A stretch of DNA of 64,000 nt from contig NZ_CP043342.1 of the NCBI RefSeq assembly GCF_003594935.2, forward strand, positions 4,588,001-4,652,000. The letters are read 5' to 3'. A program made the position numbers and the translations under genes. This DNA is from Enterobacter huaxiensis (GTDB lineage Bacteria > Pseudomonadota > Gammaproteobacteria > Enterobacterales > Enterobacteriaceae). Shown here piece by piece: positions 56,214-64,000 of this stretch. The notes under the pieces were generated by a model. The model was given only the letters and a program-made list of their open reading frames with translations, searched no databases and was not told the origin of the DNA. The first letter of the stretch is position 1; each line of letters opens with the position of its first letter.

Positions 56214-56752
56214 TACAGTGACTCCAGCGTCTCCGCTACCGTTTTAATCTCGGCAAAACGCCCGGCCAGTACCGTTTCGGTACGATGGCGAATTTCCGCT
56301 GCGCTAAGGGTAATACCCTTGTACGTCATAGGGAACGTTAGCGTTGCCTCGCTCACAAAGGTCACAGCATAACCCAGATCGGATGCCACCCGGGCGGTGG
56401 TTTCACAGCATTGTTCAGTGCGAATGCCGCACACGATCAGCTGGTTGATATCGCGCTCGCGCAGCCAGCGATCAAGCCCAGTATCCGTGAAGGCATTATG
56501 GACGTGTTTCTGGAAAACCACATCCGGCTGATGACGCAAAAAGGCCATCGGTTTGACATAGCCGCTTTGCAGCGTGAAGGGACCGTCTTCATCAACATGA
56601 AAAATATCAACGACCGGAATAGCGCGCGCTTTACAGCCTTCAATCAGCCCCAGCATTGCCTGCTGAAAGGCTGGAATATCGTCTTCCTGCCAGTAATTGC
56701 GATGATGAAATGACTGCTGAGTATCGATATTGATTAATGCAATGCGTGACAT
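56213..56752 (-). CDS. Isochorismatase-family cysteine hydrolase
   Basis: A cytoplasmic hydrolase of the isochorismatase/nicotinamidase fold. The 179-residue protein shows the catalytic triad D10 (LINIDTQQ), K82 (VVFQKHVHNAF) and C115 (GIRTEQCCETT). The substrate is unknown; amides and ureido compounds are usual in the family. The ATG at 56752 was chosen by the fold start; a longer frame upstream has no support. It overlaps the regulator gene by one base and follows xylB by 103 bases on the same strand. Confidence 0.85.
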   Translation of the reverse strand: MSRIALINIDTQQSFHHRNYWQEDDIPAFQQAMLGLIEGCKARAIPVVDIFHVDEDGPFTLQSGYVKPMAFLRHQPDVVFQKHVHNAFTDTGLDRWLRERDINQLIVCGIRTEQCCETTARVASDLGYAVTFVSEATLTFPMTYKGITLSAAEIRHRTETVLAGRFAEIKTVAETLESL

Positions 56753-56855
56753 GATAGATCTTCTCGCCAGTGGGTGTGACACCATACTGGCAAGGAAACG
56801 AAGGCACGCACAGACCAAAAAAGGACATCATCGTGCCTCTGTCGGACAAGCGTGT

Positions 56856-58310
56856 TTACAACATCATCGGCAGCAGCTGCTGATAGATTTTGCGGAACAC
56901 GTCGCGCCTTTCCGCGTAACGCGCGTGGCGTGCCGCGTCAGGCAAATGCGCCTGTTCAAGCGTAAGCTGCGGCAACAGTTGAGGAAGCGGTTTTTCCGGG
57001 TTCATGGCTATCTGCGCCAGGCGCGCTGCGCCGAGCGCAGGCCCGACATCGCCACCGGTGCGAAAATCCAGCTGTAATCCGCTGATATCCGCCAGCATCT
57101 GCCGCCAGTACGGGCTTCGCGCGCCGCCGCCAATCAGGGTGACGCTTGCCGGTTTCAGGCCGCAGTCATGCACCACGTCCATCCCGTCAGCCAGCGCATA
57201 CCCCACGCCTTCCAGAACCGCACGCGCCAGTTCTGCCCGGCCGTGTTGATGCGTTAACCCAAAGAACACCCCTTTCGCTTGCGGATTGTTGTGCGGCGTA
57301 CGCTCGCCGGAAAGGTAGGGTAAGAACCAGACCGCACCGGCACTTTCATCTGCCCGCTGCGCGGCTTCGATAAGGGCAGGAACATCCGCCATACCGGTCA
57401 ATTTTGCTGCCCAGTCAAGGCAGGAGGCCGCACTCAGCATCACCGACATCAGATGCCATTTACCCGGCAGTGCGTGGCAGAAGCTGTGAACCGCGCTTTC
57501 TGGGTTGCTGCGATACCCGTCGCTAACGGCAAAATAGACGCCTGAGGTCCCCAGGGAAAGCATGGCCTGCCCTGCTTCGACCATCCCGACACCGACGGCT
57601 CCTGCCGCGTTATCCCCGCCTCCGGCAACGACCGGCACGGCAGGCATGTTCCAGCGTTCCGCAAGGGATGGCTGTAACGTCCCCGTAATCTCGCTGCCTT
57701 CGAACAGTGCAGGCATGTGGTCGCGGGTCAGGTGGCAAGCACTGAGCATTGCCTCACTCCAGTCGCGTTTCGCCACGTCAAGCCACATGGTCCCCGCAGC
57801 GTCGGACATGTCGCTGGCGAAGTCGCCCGTCATGCGAAAGCGCAGATAATCTTTTGGCAGTAAGACTTTCGCCACCTGGCGGAAAATATCCGGCTCATGA
57901 CGTTGTACCCACAAAAGTTTTGGTGCGGTGAAGCCCGGCATCATCAGGTTGCCGGTGATCTGACGGGATGTAGTTACTCGCTCCTCCAGGATCGCACACT
58001 CTTGCGCACAGCGGCCGTCGTTCCAGAGAATGGCGGGTCTTAGCACACGGTGCTGGCTATCCAGCAGCGTTGCTCCGTGCATTTGCCCGGCGATGCCCAG
58101 CGCTTTTACTTCCCGCAGGCTGTGCTGCTCGCCCAATGCGCTAACTGCGCGATCCGTCGCCTGCCACCACTGCTCCGGGTCCTGCTCCGACCATAGCGGA
58201 TGCGGACGTGAGACCTGCAGTTTTTCCGTCTGCGTGGCTAAGACGTCGCCCTGCTCGCTTAACAGGATGGCTTTCACGCCCGATGTGCCAAGATCGATCC
58301 CGATATACAT
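56856..58310 (-). CDS. xylB: Xylulokinase
   Basis: XylB phosphorylates D-xylulose to xylulose 5-phosphate. The 484-residue FGGY kinase equals E. coli in length. It begins MYIGIDLGTSGVKAIL with the ATP-site DLGTS, and D233 in AGGGDNAAGAVG is the catalytic base. It follows xylA by 71 bases that contain a REP element. Confidence 0.98.
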   Translation of the reverse strand: MYIGIDLGTSGVKAILLSEQGDVLATQTEKLQVSRPHPLWSEQDPEQWWQATDRAVSALGEQHSLREVKALGIAGQMHGATLLDSQHRVLRPAILWNDGRCAQECAILEERVTTSRQITGNLMMPGFTAPKLLWVQRHEPDIFRQVAKVLLPKDYLRFRMTGDFASDMSDAAGTMWLDVAKRDWSEAMLSACHLTRDHMPALFEGSEITGTLQPSLAERWNMPAVPVVAGGGDNAAGAVGVGMVEAGQAMLSLGTSGVYFAVSDGYRSNPESAVHSFCHALPGKWHLMSVMLSAASCLDWAAKLTGMADVPALIEAAQRADESAGAVWFLPYLSGERTPHNNPQAKGVFFGLTHQHGRAELARAVLEGVGYALADGMDVVHDCGLKPASVTLIGGGARSPYWRQMLADISGLQLDFRTGGDVGPALGAARLAQIAMNPEKPLPQLLPQLTLEQAHLPDAARHARYAERRDVFRKIYQQLLPMML

Positions 58311-58333
58311 TACGGTGCTCCTTTAACAGAAAT

Positions 58334-58364
58334 GCCCGGTGGCGCTAACGCTTACCGGGCCTAC
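58334..58364. repeat. REP element between xylA and xylB
   Basis: GCCCGGTGGCG and CGCTTACCGGGC arms followed by CTAC form a REP hairpin in the xylA-xylB gap, likely stabilising xylA mRNA. Confidence 0.8.
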
Positions 58365-58381
58365 GTGCATCTTCAGCTAAA

Positions 58382-59704
58382 TCACTTATCAAACAGATAG
58401 TGGTTTACGAGGTTTTCCAGCAGCTCCTGATGCCCGCTATGATGCTGCGGCGCCAGATGATGTTGTTCAGCGTACTTCGCGATTTCAGCCAGCGATAACT
58501 GCCCTTTCAAAATTTGCTGGCCCAGCTCACTGTTCCAGCCGCTGTAACGCTTCGCAACGCGTTTATCCAGTTCGCCGTCTTCAATCATGCGAGCCGCAAT
58601 TTTCAAGGCCAGCGCCATGGTATCCATCGCACCAATGTGGCCGTAGAACAGGTCGTATTTATCGGTGCTTTGACGGCGCACCTTAGCGTCGAAGTTCAGG
58701 CCGCCGGTCGTAAAGCCACCCGCTTTGATGATTTCGTACATCACCAGCGCATTCTCTTCCACGCTGTTCGGGAACTGATCGGTATCCCAGCCCAGCTGAG
58801 GATCGCCACGGTTTGCATCCACAGAACCAAAGATGCCCAGCGCAATGGCGGAGGCAATTTCGTGGTGGAAAGAGTGGCCCGCCAGCGTCGCGTGGTTGGC
58901 CTCAATGTTCACTTTGATCTCTTTTTCCAGACCGAACTGTTTCAGGAAGCCGTACACGGTCGCAACGTCATAGTCATACTGATGCTTCGTTGGCTCTTGC
59001 GGTTTCGGTTCAATCAGCAGCGTACCGCGGAAACCGATTTTGTGCTTATGGTCGACCACCATCTGCATAAAGCGGCCAATCTGTTCACGCTCCTGACGCA
59101 GGTCGGTGTTCAGCAGGGTTTCATAGCCCTCGCGGCCGCCCCACAGAACGTAGTTCTCACCGCCCAGCTGATGCGTAGCGTTCATGGCGGTCACGACCTG
59201 AGTGGCTGCCCAACTAAACACTTCCGGATCCGGGTTGGTTGCCGCACCTGCACCGTAGCGTGGGTTGGTGAAGCAGTTTGCCGTGCCCCACAGCAGCTTA
59301 ACGCCGCTTTGCTGCTGTTTTGCAGCCAGTACGTCGACCATCTGGGCGAAATTGTTCAGATACTCTTTCAGTGATGCCCCTTCCGGCGACACGTCCACGT
59401 CGTGGAAGCAGTAATACGGTACGTTCAGCTTGTGGAAAAATTCAAATGCGACATCCGCCTTACGTTTCGCCAGTTCAATGGCCTCACCCGGCTGTTGCCA
59501 CGGACGGTCAAATGCACCAACCCCGAACATATCGGCACCGTTCCAGCAGAAGGTATGCCAGTAACAGGCGGCAAAGCGCAGGTGATCTTCCATACGCTTA
59601 CCCAGCACCAGCTCATCCGGGTTGTAGTGACGAAAAGCTAAAGGATTAGCCGTTTTCGGGCCTTCGTAACGAACGCGATCGAGTTGGTCGAAATAAGCTT
59701 GCAT
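58382..59704 (-). CDS. xylA: Xylose isomerase
   Basis: XylA converts D-xylose to D-xylulose. The 440-residue length equals E. coli. H101 and D104 (CFHDVDVSPEG) form the ring-opening pair; metal ligands lie in IEPKPQEPTKHQ and NIEANHATLAGH. The ATG at 59704 (MQAYFDQ) has GGAG 9 bases upstream; a longer frame lies in the regulatory region. Confidence 0.98.
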   Translation of the reverse strand: MQAYFDQLDRVRYEGPKTANPLAFRHYNPDELVLGKRMEDHLRFAACYWHTFCWNGADMFGVGAFDRPWQQPGEAIELAKRKADVAFEFFHKLNVPYYCFHDVDVSPEGASLKEYLNNFAQMVDVLAAKQQQSGVKLLWGTANCFTNPRYGAGAATNPDPEVFSWAATQVVTAMNATHQLGGENYVLWGGREGYETLLNTDLRQEREQIGRFMQMVVDHKHKIGFRGTLLIEPKPQEPTKHQYDYDVATVYGFLKQFGLEKEIKVNIEANHATLAGHSFHHEIASAIALGIFGSVDANRGDPQLGWDTDQFPNSVEENALVMYEIIKAGGFTTGGLNFDAKVRRQSTDKYDLFYGHIGAMDTMALALKIAARMIEDGELDKRVAKRYSGWNSELGQQILKGQLSLAEIAKYAEQHHLAPQHHSGHQELLENLVNHYLFDK

Positions 59705-60076
59705 ATTGAGCTCCATAATCAGGGTATGCGGCGAAGTAGTGCGTCTTGCGTTAATAGTGAATAGACATTCGACGTTGCTCAATTACGTTATTTCACACTG
59801 CTATTGAGAGAATGCACAACTGTGCGCTGGCTCGCAAAATAATGCGCAAGCAAACTATTTTTCGGCGCATATTCCAGAATCAAATGTAATTAATAAGTTA
59901 CGCATTTTAAAATCCGATCGCGGTCATAAATTCAGAAATAAACCAAATATCGTAATGAGAAGGTAAAAAACTGTAATTGCCAGCAGGCCTTTCCACGTTA
60001 AAAATTTGCTGCGTCTCAGCAGTGAATGTTTCTTTTATCTCAGCAACACATACCCCTACAAAAAGGCCTAATAATT
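59705..60076. promoter_or_regulatory. Divergent xylA/xylF control region
   Basis: These 372 bases hold no gene. By synteny they carry both xyl promoters, XylR sites and a CRP site. On the minus strand AGTGTGAAATAAC (about 59788-59800) matches a CRP half-site next to an ATTGAG motif, and a GCACA-AC-TGTGC palindrome lies about 20 bases further from xylA. The xylF-proximal half is AT-rich with TTACGCAT-type segments. I could not fix exact XylR repeats. Confidence 0.6.
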
Positions 60077-61069
60077 ATGAAGATAAAGAACCTGTCCCTT
60101 ACTCTCTGCACTACTCTCCTGCTAGCCAGCTTCGCCGGGCACGCCAAAGAGGTCAAAATCGGTATGGCGATCGACGACCTGCGCCTGGAGCGCTGGCAAA
60201 AAGATCGCGATATTTTTGTAAAAAAAGCAGAATCACTTGGCGCAGAGGTGTTCGTTCAGTCGGCTAACGGCAACGAAGAAACACAAATGTCGCAAATTGA
60301 GAATATGATCAACCGCGGCGTCGACGTACTGGTTATTATCCCGTACAACGGCCAGGTACTCAGTAACGTGGTGAAAGAGGCAAAACAAGAAGGCATAAAA
60401 GTGTTGGCCTACGATCGCATGATTAATAATGCGGACATCGATTATTATATTTCTTTCGACAATGAAAAAGTCGGTGAATTACAGGCCAAAAGCCTGATTG
60501 ATAAAGTGCCACAGGGCAATTATTTCCTGATGGGCGGCTCGCCGGTGGATAACAATGCCAAACTGTTCCGCGAAGGACAAATGAAGGTCCTCAAGCCTTA
60601 TATTGATGAGGGTAAAATTAAAGTGGTCGGCGATCAGTGGGCCGATGGCTGGCTCCCCGAAAACGCGCTGAAAATTATGGAAAACGCGTTAACGGCGAAC
60701 AACAACAAAATCGATGCGGTTGTGGCCTCCAACGATGCCACTGCAGGCGGTGCCATTCAGGCCCTTAGCGCACAGGGTCTTGCCGGGAAAGTCGCGATAT
60801 CCGGTCAGGATGCCGACCTGGCCGGCGTGAAGCGCATTATCGCCGGAACCCAGACCATGACGGTCTATAAGCCCATTACCGAGCTTGCAAATACCGCCGC
60901 GGAGATTGCCGTGGAGCTGGGTAACGGTCAGCAACCGAAAGCCGATGCCTCTCTGAACAACGGGCTCAAAGACGTCCCTGCCCGCCTGCTCACCCCTATT
61001 GAAGTCAATAAAGAGAACATTGACGCCACCGTGGTGAAAGACGGCTTCCACAAAAAGAGTGAACTGTAA
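60077..61069 (+). CDS. xylF: Periplasmic xylose-binding protein
   Basis: XylF delivers xylose to XylGH. The 330-residue precursor equals E. coli in length, with a 23-residue signal ending GHA before KEVKIGMAIDD. The type I sugar-binding fold is intact (GQVLSNVVKEAKQEGIKV and ASNDATAGGAIQALS). AAGG precedes the ATG. An intercistronic hairpin follows its stop. Confidence 0.98.
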   Translation: MKIKNLSLTLCTTLLLASFAGHAKEVKIGMAIDDLRLERWQKDRDIFVKKAESLGAEVFVQSANGNEETQMSQIENMINRGVDVLVIIPYNGQVLSNVVKEAKQEGIKVLAYDRMINNADIDYYISFDNEKVGELQAKSLIDKVPQGNYFLMGGSPVDNNAKLFREGQMKVLKPYIDEGKIKVVGDQWADGWLPENALKIMENALTANNNKIDAVVASNDATAGGAIQALSAQGLAGKVAISGQDADLAGVKRIIAGTQTMTVYKPITELANTAAEIAVELGNGQQPKADASLNNGLKDVPARLLTPIEVNKENIDATVVKDGFHKKSEL

Positions 61070-61078
61070 TCCCGCGTT

Positions 61079-61097
61079 GCCCCTGCTCAGCGGGGGC
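61079..61097 (+). promoter_or_regulatory. Intercistronic hairpin between xylF and xylG
   Basis: GCCCCTGC pairs with GCGGGGGC around TCA (one G-U pair) 10 bases after the xylF stop, with no T tail. Such hairpins protect binding-protein mRNA in ABC operons. Confidence 0.55.
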
Positions 61098-61141
61098 GCA
61101 TTGCCTTGTCCTGTTCTTCCCTCGGGTCATGTGGAGCAGTT

Positions 61142-62683
61142 ATGCCTTATTTACTGGAAATGAAAAGCATCACTAAAGCCTTTGGCGCGGTGAAAGCGGT
61201 CGATAACGTAAGCCTGCGGCTGAACCCTGGTGAAGTGGTTTCGCTGTGCGGCGAAAACGGTTCGGGCAAATCAACGCTGATGAAAGTGCTGTGCGGTATC
61301 TATCCGCACGGCAGCTACGAGGGTGAAATACTCTTTGCCGGCGAGGTAATCCAGGCCACGCATATTCGCGATACCGAGCGTAAAGGCATTGCCATTATTC
61401 ACCAGGAGCTGGCGCTGGTGAAGCACCTCACGGTGCTGGAAAACATCTTCCTCGGCGCCGAAATTTCACGCCGCGGCGTGCTGGATTACGACACCATGAC
61501 GCTACGCTGCGAAAAGCTGCTGGCTCAGGTGAGCCTCGCCATCTCGCCCGATACCCGCGTGGGCGACTTAGGCCTGGGTCAGCAACAGCTGGTGGAGATC
61601 GCCAAAGCGCTGAACAAACAGGTGAGGCTGCTCATCCTTGATGAACCCACGGCCTCGCTCACCGAACAGGAAACCGCTGTTCTGCTTAACATCATCCGGG
61701 ACCTGCAAAACCACGGGATCGCCTGTATTTATATTTCGCACAAGCTTAATGAGGTGAAGGCCATCTCGGACACCATCTGCGTGATCCGCGATGGGCAGCA
61801 CATCGGCACGCGCGAAGCCACAGGCATGAGTGAAGATGACATCATCACCATGATGGTCGGACGCGAACTCACTGCACTTTATCCGAACGAACCCCATACC
61901 GTCGGGGAGGAGATCTTACGCGTTGAAAACCTCACCGCCTGGCACCCCGTCAACCGCCACATCAAGCGGGTGAACAATATCGCCTTCTCACTGCATCGCG
62001 GTGAGATCCTCGGCATTGCGGGGTTGGTCGGTGCAGGGCGAACCGAGGCCGTGCAGTGCCTTTTCGGCGTGTGGCCGGGGCGCTGGGAAGGGAGCATTTA
62101 TATCGACGGCCAGCCGGTGAAAATCGATAACTGCCAGCAGGCGATTGCGCAGGGGATCGCCATGGTGCCAGAAGATCGCAAAAAAGACGGCATCGTGCCG
62201 TTGATGGCGGTGGGGAAAAACATTACGCTCGCCGCGCTTAATCAGTTCTCCGGCACGCTCACCAGCCTCGACGATGCCGCAGAGCAGCAGTGTATTCTTC
62301 AGTCGCTCGCCAGGCTCAAGGTGAAAACCTCCTCACCGGAACTGGCGATTGGACGACTAAGCGGCGGCAACCAGCAGAAGGCCATTCTGGCGCGCTGCCT
62401 GCTCCTCAACCCACGCATTTTAATCCTTGATGAACCGACGCGCGGGATCGACATCGGCGCAAAGTATGAAATATACAAACTGATTAATCAGCTTGTGCAG
62501 CAAGGGATTGCCGTCATTGTCATCTCGTCTGAACTGCCCGAAGTGCTGGGCCTGAGCGACCGCGTGCTGGTCATGCACGAAGGGAAACTGAAAGCCAACC
62601 TGATTAACCAGAACCTGACGCAGGAGCAGGTGATGGAAGCCGCTTTAAGGAGCGAACGCCATGTCGAAAAGCAACCTGTCTGA
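61142..62683 (+). CDS. xylG: Xylose ABC transporter ATPase
   Basis: XylG powers xylose import. The 513-residue twin-cassette protein equals E. coli. The first P-loop GENGSGKST is at 37-45; the second is the degenerate GLVGAGRTE typical of sugar importers. Signatures LGLGQQQLVEIAKAL and LSGGNQQKAIL are present. The ATG at 61142 (MPYLLEMK) has GGAG upstream. It overlaps xylH by 23 bases. Confidence 0.98.
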   Translation: MPYLLEMKSITKAFGAVKAVDNVSLRLNPGEVVSLCGENGSGKSTLMKVLCGIYPHGSYEGEILFAGEVIQATHIRDTERKGIAIIHQELALVKHLTVLENIFLGAEISRRGVLDYDTMTLRCEKLLAQVSLAISPDTRVGDLGLGQQQLVEIAKALNKQVRLLILDEPTASLTEQETAVLLNIIRDLQNHGIACIYISHKLNEVKAISDTICVIRDGQHIGTREATGMSEDDIITMMVGRELTALYPNEPHTVGEEILRVENLTAWHPVNRHIKRVNNIAFSLHRGEILGIAGLVGAGRTEAVQCLFGVWPGRWEGSIYIDGQPVKIDNCQQAIAQGIAMVPEDRKKDGIVPLMAVGKNITLAALNQFSGTLTSLDDAAEQQCILQSLARLKVKTSSPELAIGRLSGGNQQKAILARCLLLNPRILILDEPTRGIDIGAKYEIYKLINQLVQQGIAVIVISSELPEVLGLSDRVLVMHEGKLKANLINQNLTQEQVMEAALRSERHVEKQPV

Positions 62684-63842
62684 AAGTAAAGTCACTGTAC
62701 CGGTGCCCGGTGCGTTCGCGGGGCTAAAAGCGCTGAACCTGCAGGTTTTCGTGATGATCGCGGCCATTATCGCCATCATGCTGTTCTTCACCTGGATGAC
62801 CGACGGCTCTTATTTAAGCGCGCGTAACGTCTCTAACCTGCTGCGCCAGACCGCCATCACCGGCATTCTGGCCGTGGGGATGGTATTTGTGATTATCTCC
62901 GCGGAAATTGACCTGTCGGTAGGCTCTATGATGGGCCTGCTTGGCGGCGTGGCGGCGATCTTTGACGTCTGGCTCGGCTGGCCGCTGCCGCTGACGATTG
63001 CCGTCACGCTGGTGCTGGGCCTGGTGCTCGGTGCGTGGAACGGCTGGTGGGTAGCCTATCGCAAGGTCCCGTCATTCATCGTCACCCTGGCGGGCATGCT
63101 GGCTTTTCGCGGCATTTTAATTGGCATTACCAACGGCACCACCGTCTCCCCTACCAGCGCGTCAATGTCGCAGATTGGTCAGAGCTACCTCTCCGATGGC
63201 GTGGGCTTTACGATCGGCGTGCTGGGGCTGATGGTGTTCGTCGCGTGGCAGTGGCGTGGACGTATGCGCCGTCAGGCGCTGGGTCTGGCGTCACCGGCTT
63301 CAACCGCCGTTGTGGGCCGCCAGGCGCTGACGGCCGTGATTGTGCTCGGGGCTATCTGGCTGCTGAACGACTACCGCGGCGTCCCGACGCCCGTCCTGCT
63401 GCTGGCCCTCTTGCTGCTGGGCGGGATGTTTATGGCCACGCGCACCGCGTTCGGCCGCCGTATTTATGCTATCGGCGGCAACCTTGAGGCGGCACGTCTG
63501 TCGGGCATCAACGTGGAGCGCACCAAGCTCGCCGTCTTTGCCATCAACGGCCTGATGGTCGCGATTGCGGGCCTGATCCTCAGCTCACGCCTGGGGGCAG
63601 GTTCACCGTCCGCAGGGAACATTGCAGAGCTGGATGCCATTGCGGCCTGCGTTATCGGCGGTACCAGCCTCGCCGGCGGCGTCGGCAGCGTGGCGGGTGC
63701 GGTGATGGGCGCATTTATTATGGCTTCGCTGGATAACGGGATGAGTATGATGGACGTCCCGACGTTTTGGCAGTATATCGTCAAGGGTGCCATTCTGTTG
63801 CTGGCAGTCTGGATGGACTCTGCCACCAAGCGACGTGCCTGA
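62661..63842 (+). CDS. xylH: Xylose ABC transporter permease
   Basis: XylH is the membrane channel of the xylose importer. The 393-residue length equals E. coli. About ten membrane segments are visible, and the ribose-type permease motif YAIGGNLEAARLSGINVERTK lies near residues 270-290. Its start lies inside the end of xylG. Confidence 0.98.
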   Translation: MSKSNLSESKVTVPVPGAFAGLKALNLQVFVMIAAIIAIMLFFTWMTDGSYLSARNVSNLLRQTAITGILAVGMVFVIISAEIDLSVGSMMGLLGGVAAIFDVWLGWPLPLTIAVTLVLGLVLGAWNGWWVAYRKVPSFIVTLAGMLAFRGILIGITNGTTVSPTSASMSQIGQSYLSDGVGFTIGVLGLMVFVAWQWRGRMRRQALGLASPASTAVVGRQALTAVIVLGAIWLLNDYRGVPTPVLLLALLLLGGMFMATRTAFGRRIYAIGGNLEAARLSGINVERTKLAVFAINGLMVAIAGLILSSRLGAGSPSAGNIAELDAIAACVIGGTSLAGGVGSVAGAVMGAFIMASLDNGMSMMDVPTFWQYIVKGAILLLAVWMDSATKRRA

Positions 63843-63876
63843 GAACAGTATCGTTACCTATTTGGGAAAGTGAGCC

Positions 63877-64000
63877 ATGTTTGAGAAGCGTCACCGCATT
63901 ACGTTGTTATTCAATGCCAACAAGGCCTACGACCGCCAGGTGGTTGAAGGAGTTGGTGAATATTTGCAGGCGTCGCAATCAGAGTGGGATATCTTTATAG
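63877..64000 (+). CDS. xylR: Xylose operon regulator, N-terminal part (runs off the window)
   Basis: XylR activates xylAB and xylFGH with xylose. Only 41 codons are present (MFEKRHRITLLFNANKAYDR...), matching the start of the E. coli XylR ligand domain. It follows xylH by 34 bases, with GAAAGTGAG upstream of the ATG. The DNA-binding AraC domain is outside the window. Confidence 0.95.
   Translation, partial: MFEKRHRITLLFNANKAYDRQVVEGVGEYLQASQSEWDIFI

Overview
The window reads as chromosomal DNA of an Enterobacteriaceae species close to Enterobacter or Lelliottia (inference). Almost every protein matches its E. coli counterpart in length and key residues, but gene order and accessory genes differ from E. 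coli. I saw no insertion sequence, prophage, integron or CRISPR array.

Left half (1-26.4 kb) is the rpoBC neighbourhood. It holds the end of nfi, then hemE and nudC on the minus strand, rsd on the plus strand, and a TPP riboswitch followed by the tightly overlapping thiCEFSGH operon. Between thiH and rpoC lie a structured RNA element (probably SroH), a membrane diguanylate cyclase, and a two-gene PTS module with IIB and IIA but no IIC. On the minus strand follow thrU-tyrU-glyT-thrT-tufB, secE-nusG, rplKA and rplJL-rpoBC, with readable promoters, the L1 and L10 leader sites and the rplL attenuator. coaA diverges from the tRNA operon.

Right half (26.4-64 kb) corresponds to the E. coli dpp-to-xyl region. 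coaA is followed directly by dppF, a junction absent from E. coli; one inversion spanning the replication origin would explain it. Next come dppABCDF (minus), a tRNA-Pro gene with anticodon UGG at the locus where E. coli has proK (CGG), eptB, yhjX with a twin YpdB-type site, a yhjY-like gene, tag-yiaC, bisC and yiaD. An inserted 2-ketogluconate operon (ptxS-kguE-kguK-kguT) has ghrB as its last gene and a LacI-type operator over its promoter. Then follow cspA with its cold-shock leader, yiaF, an unannotated small ORF, yiaG, an ABC-F ATPase with two coupled mini-ORFs in its leader, glyQS, ysaB, wecH, a cysteine hydrolase/GlxA-regulator pair, and the xylose genes xylAB, xylFGH and the start of xylR.

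Functionally the window combines core transcription and translation genes, thiamine and CoA synthesis, dipeptide import, envelope modification, and two sugar catabolic modules (2-ketogluconate and xylose). REP-like palindromes, including a CCCTCTCCC hairpin family, lie in intergenic gaps mainly of the right half.
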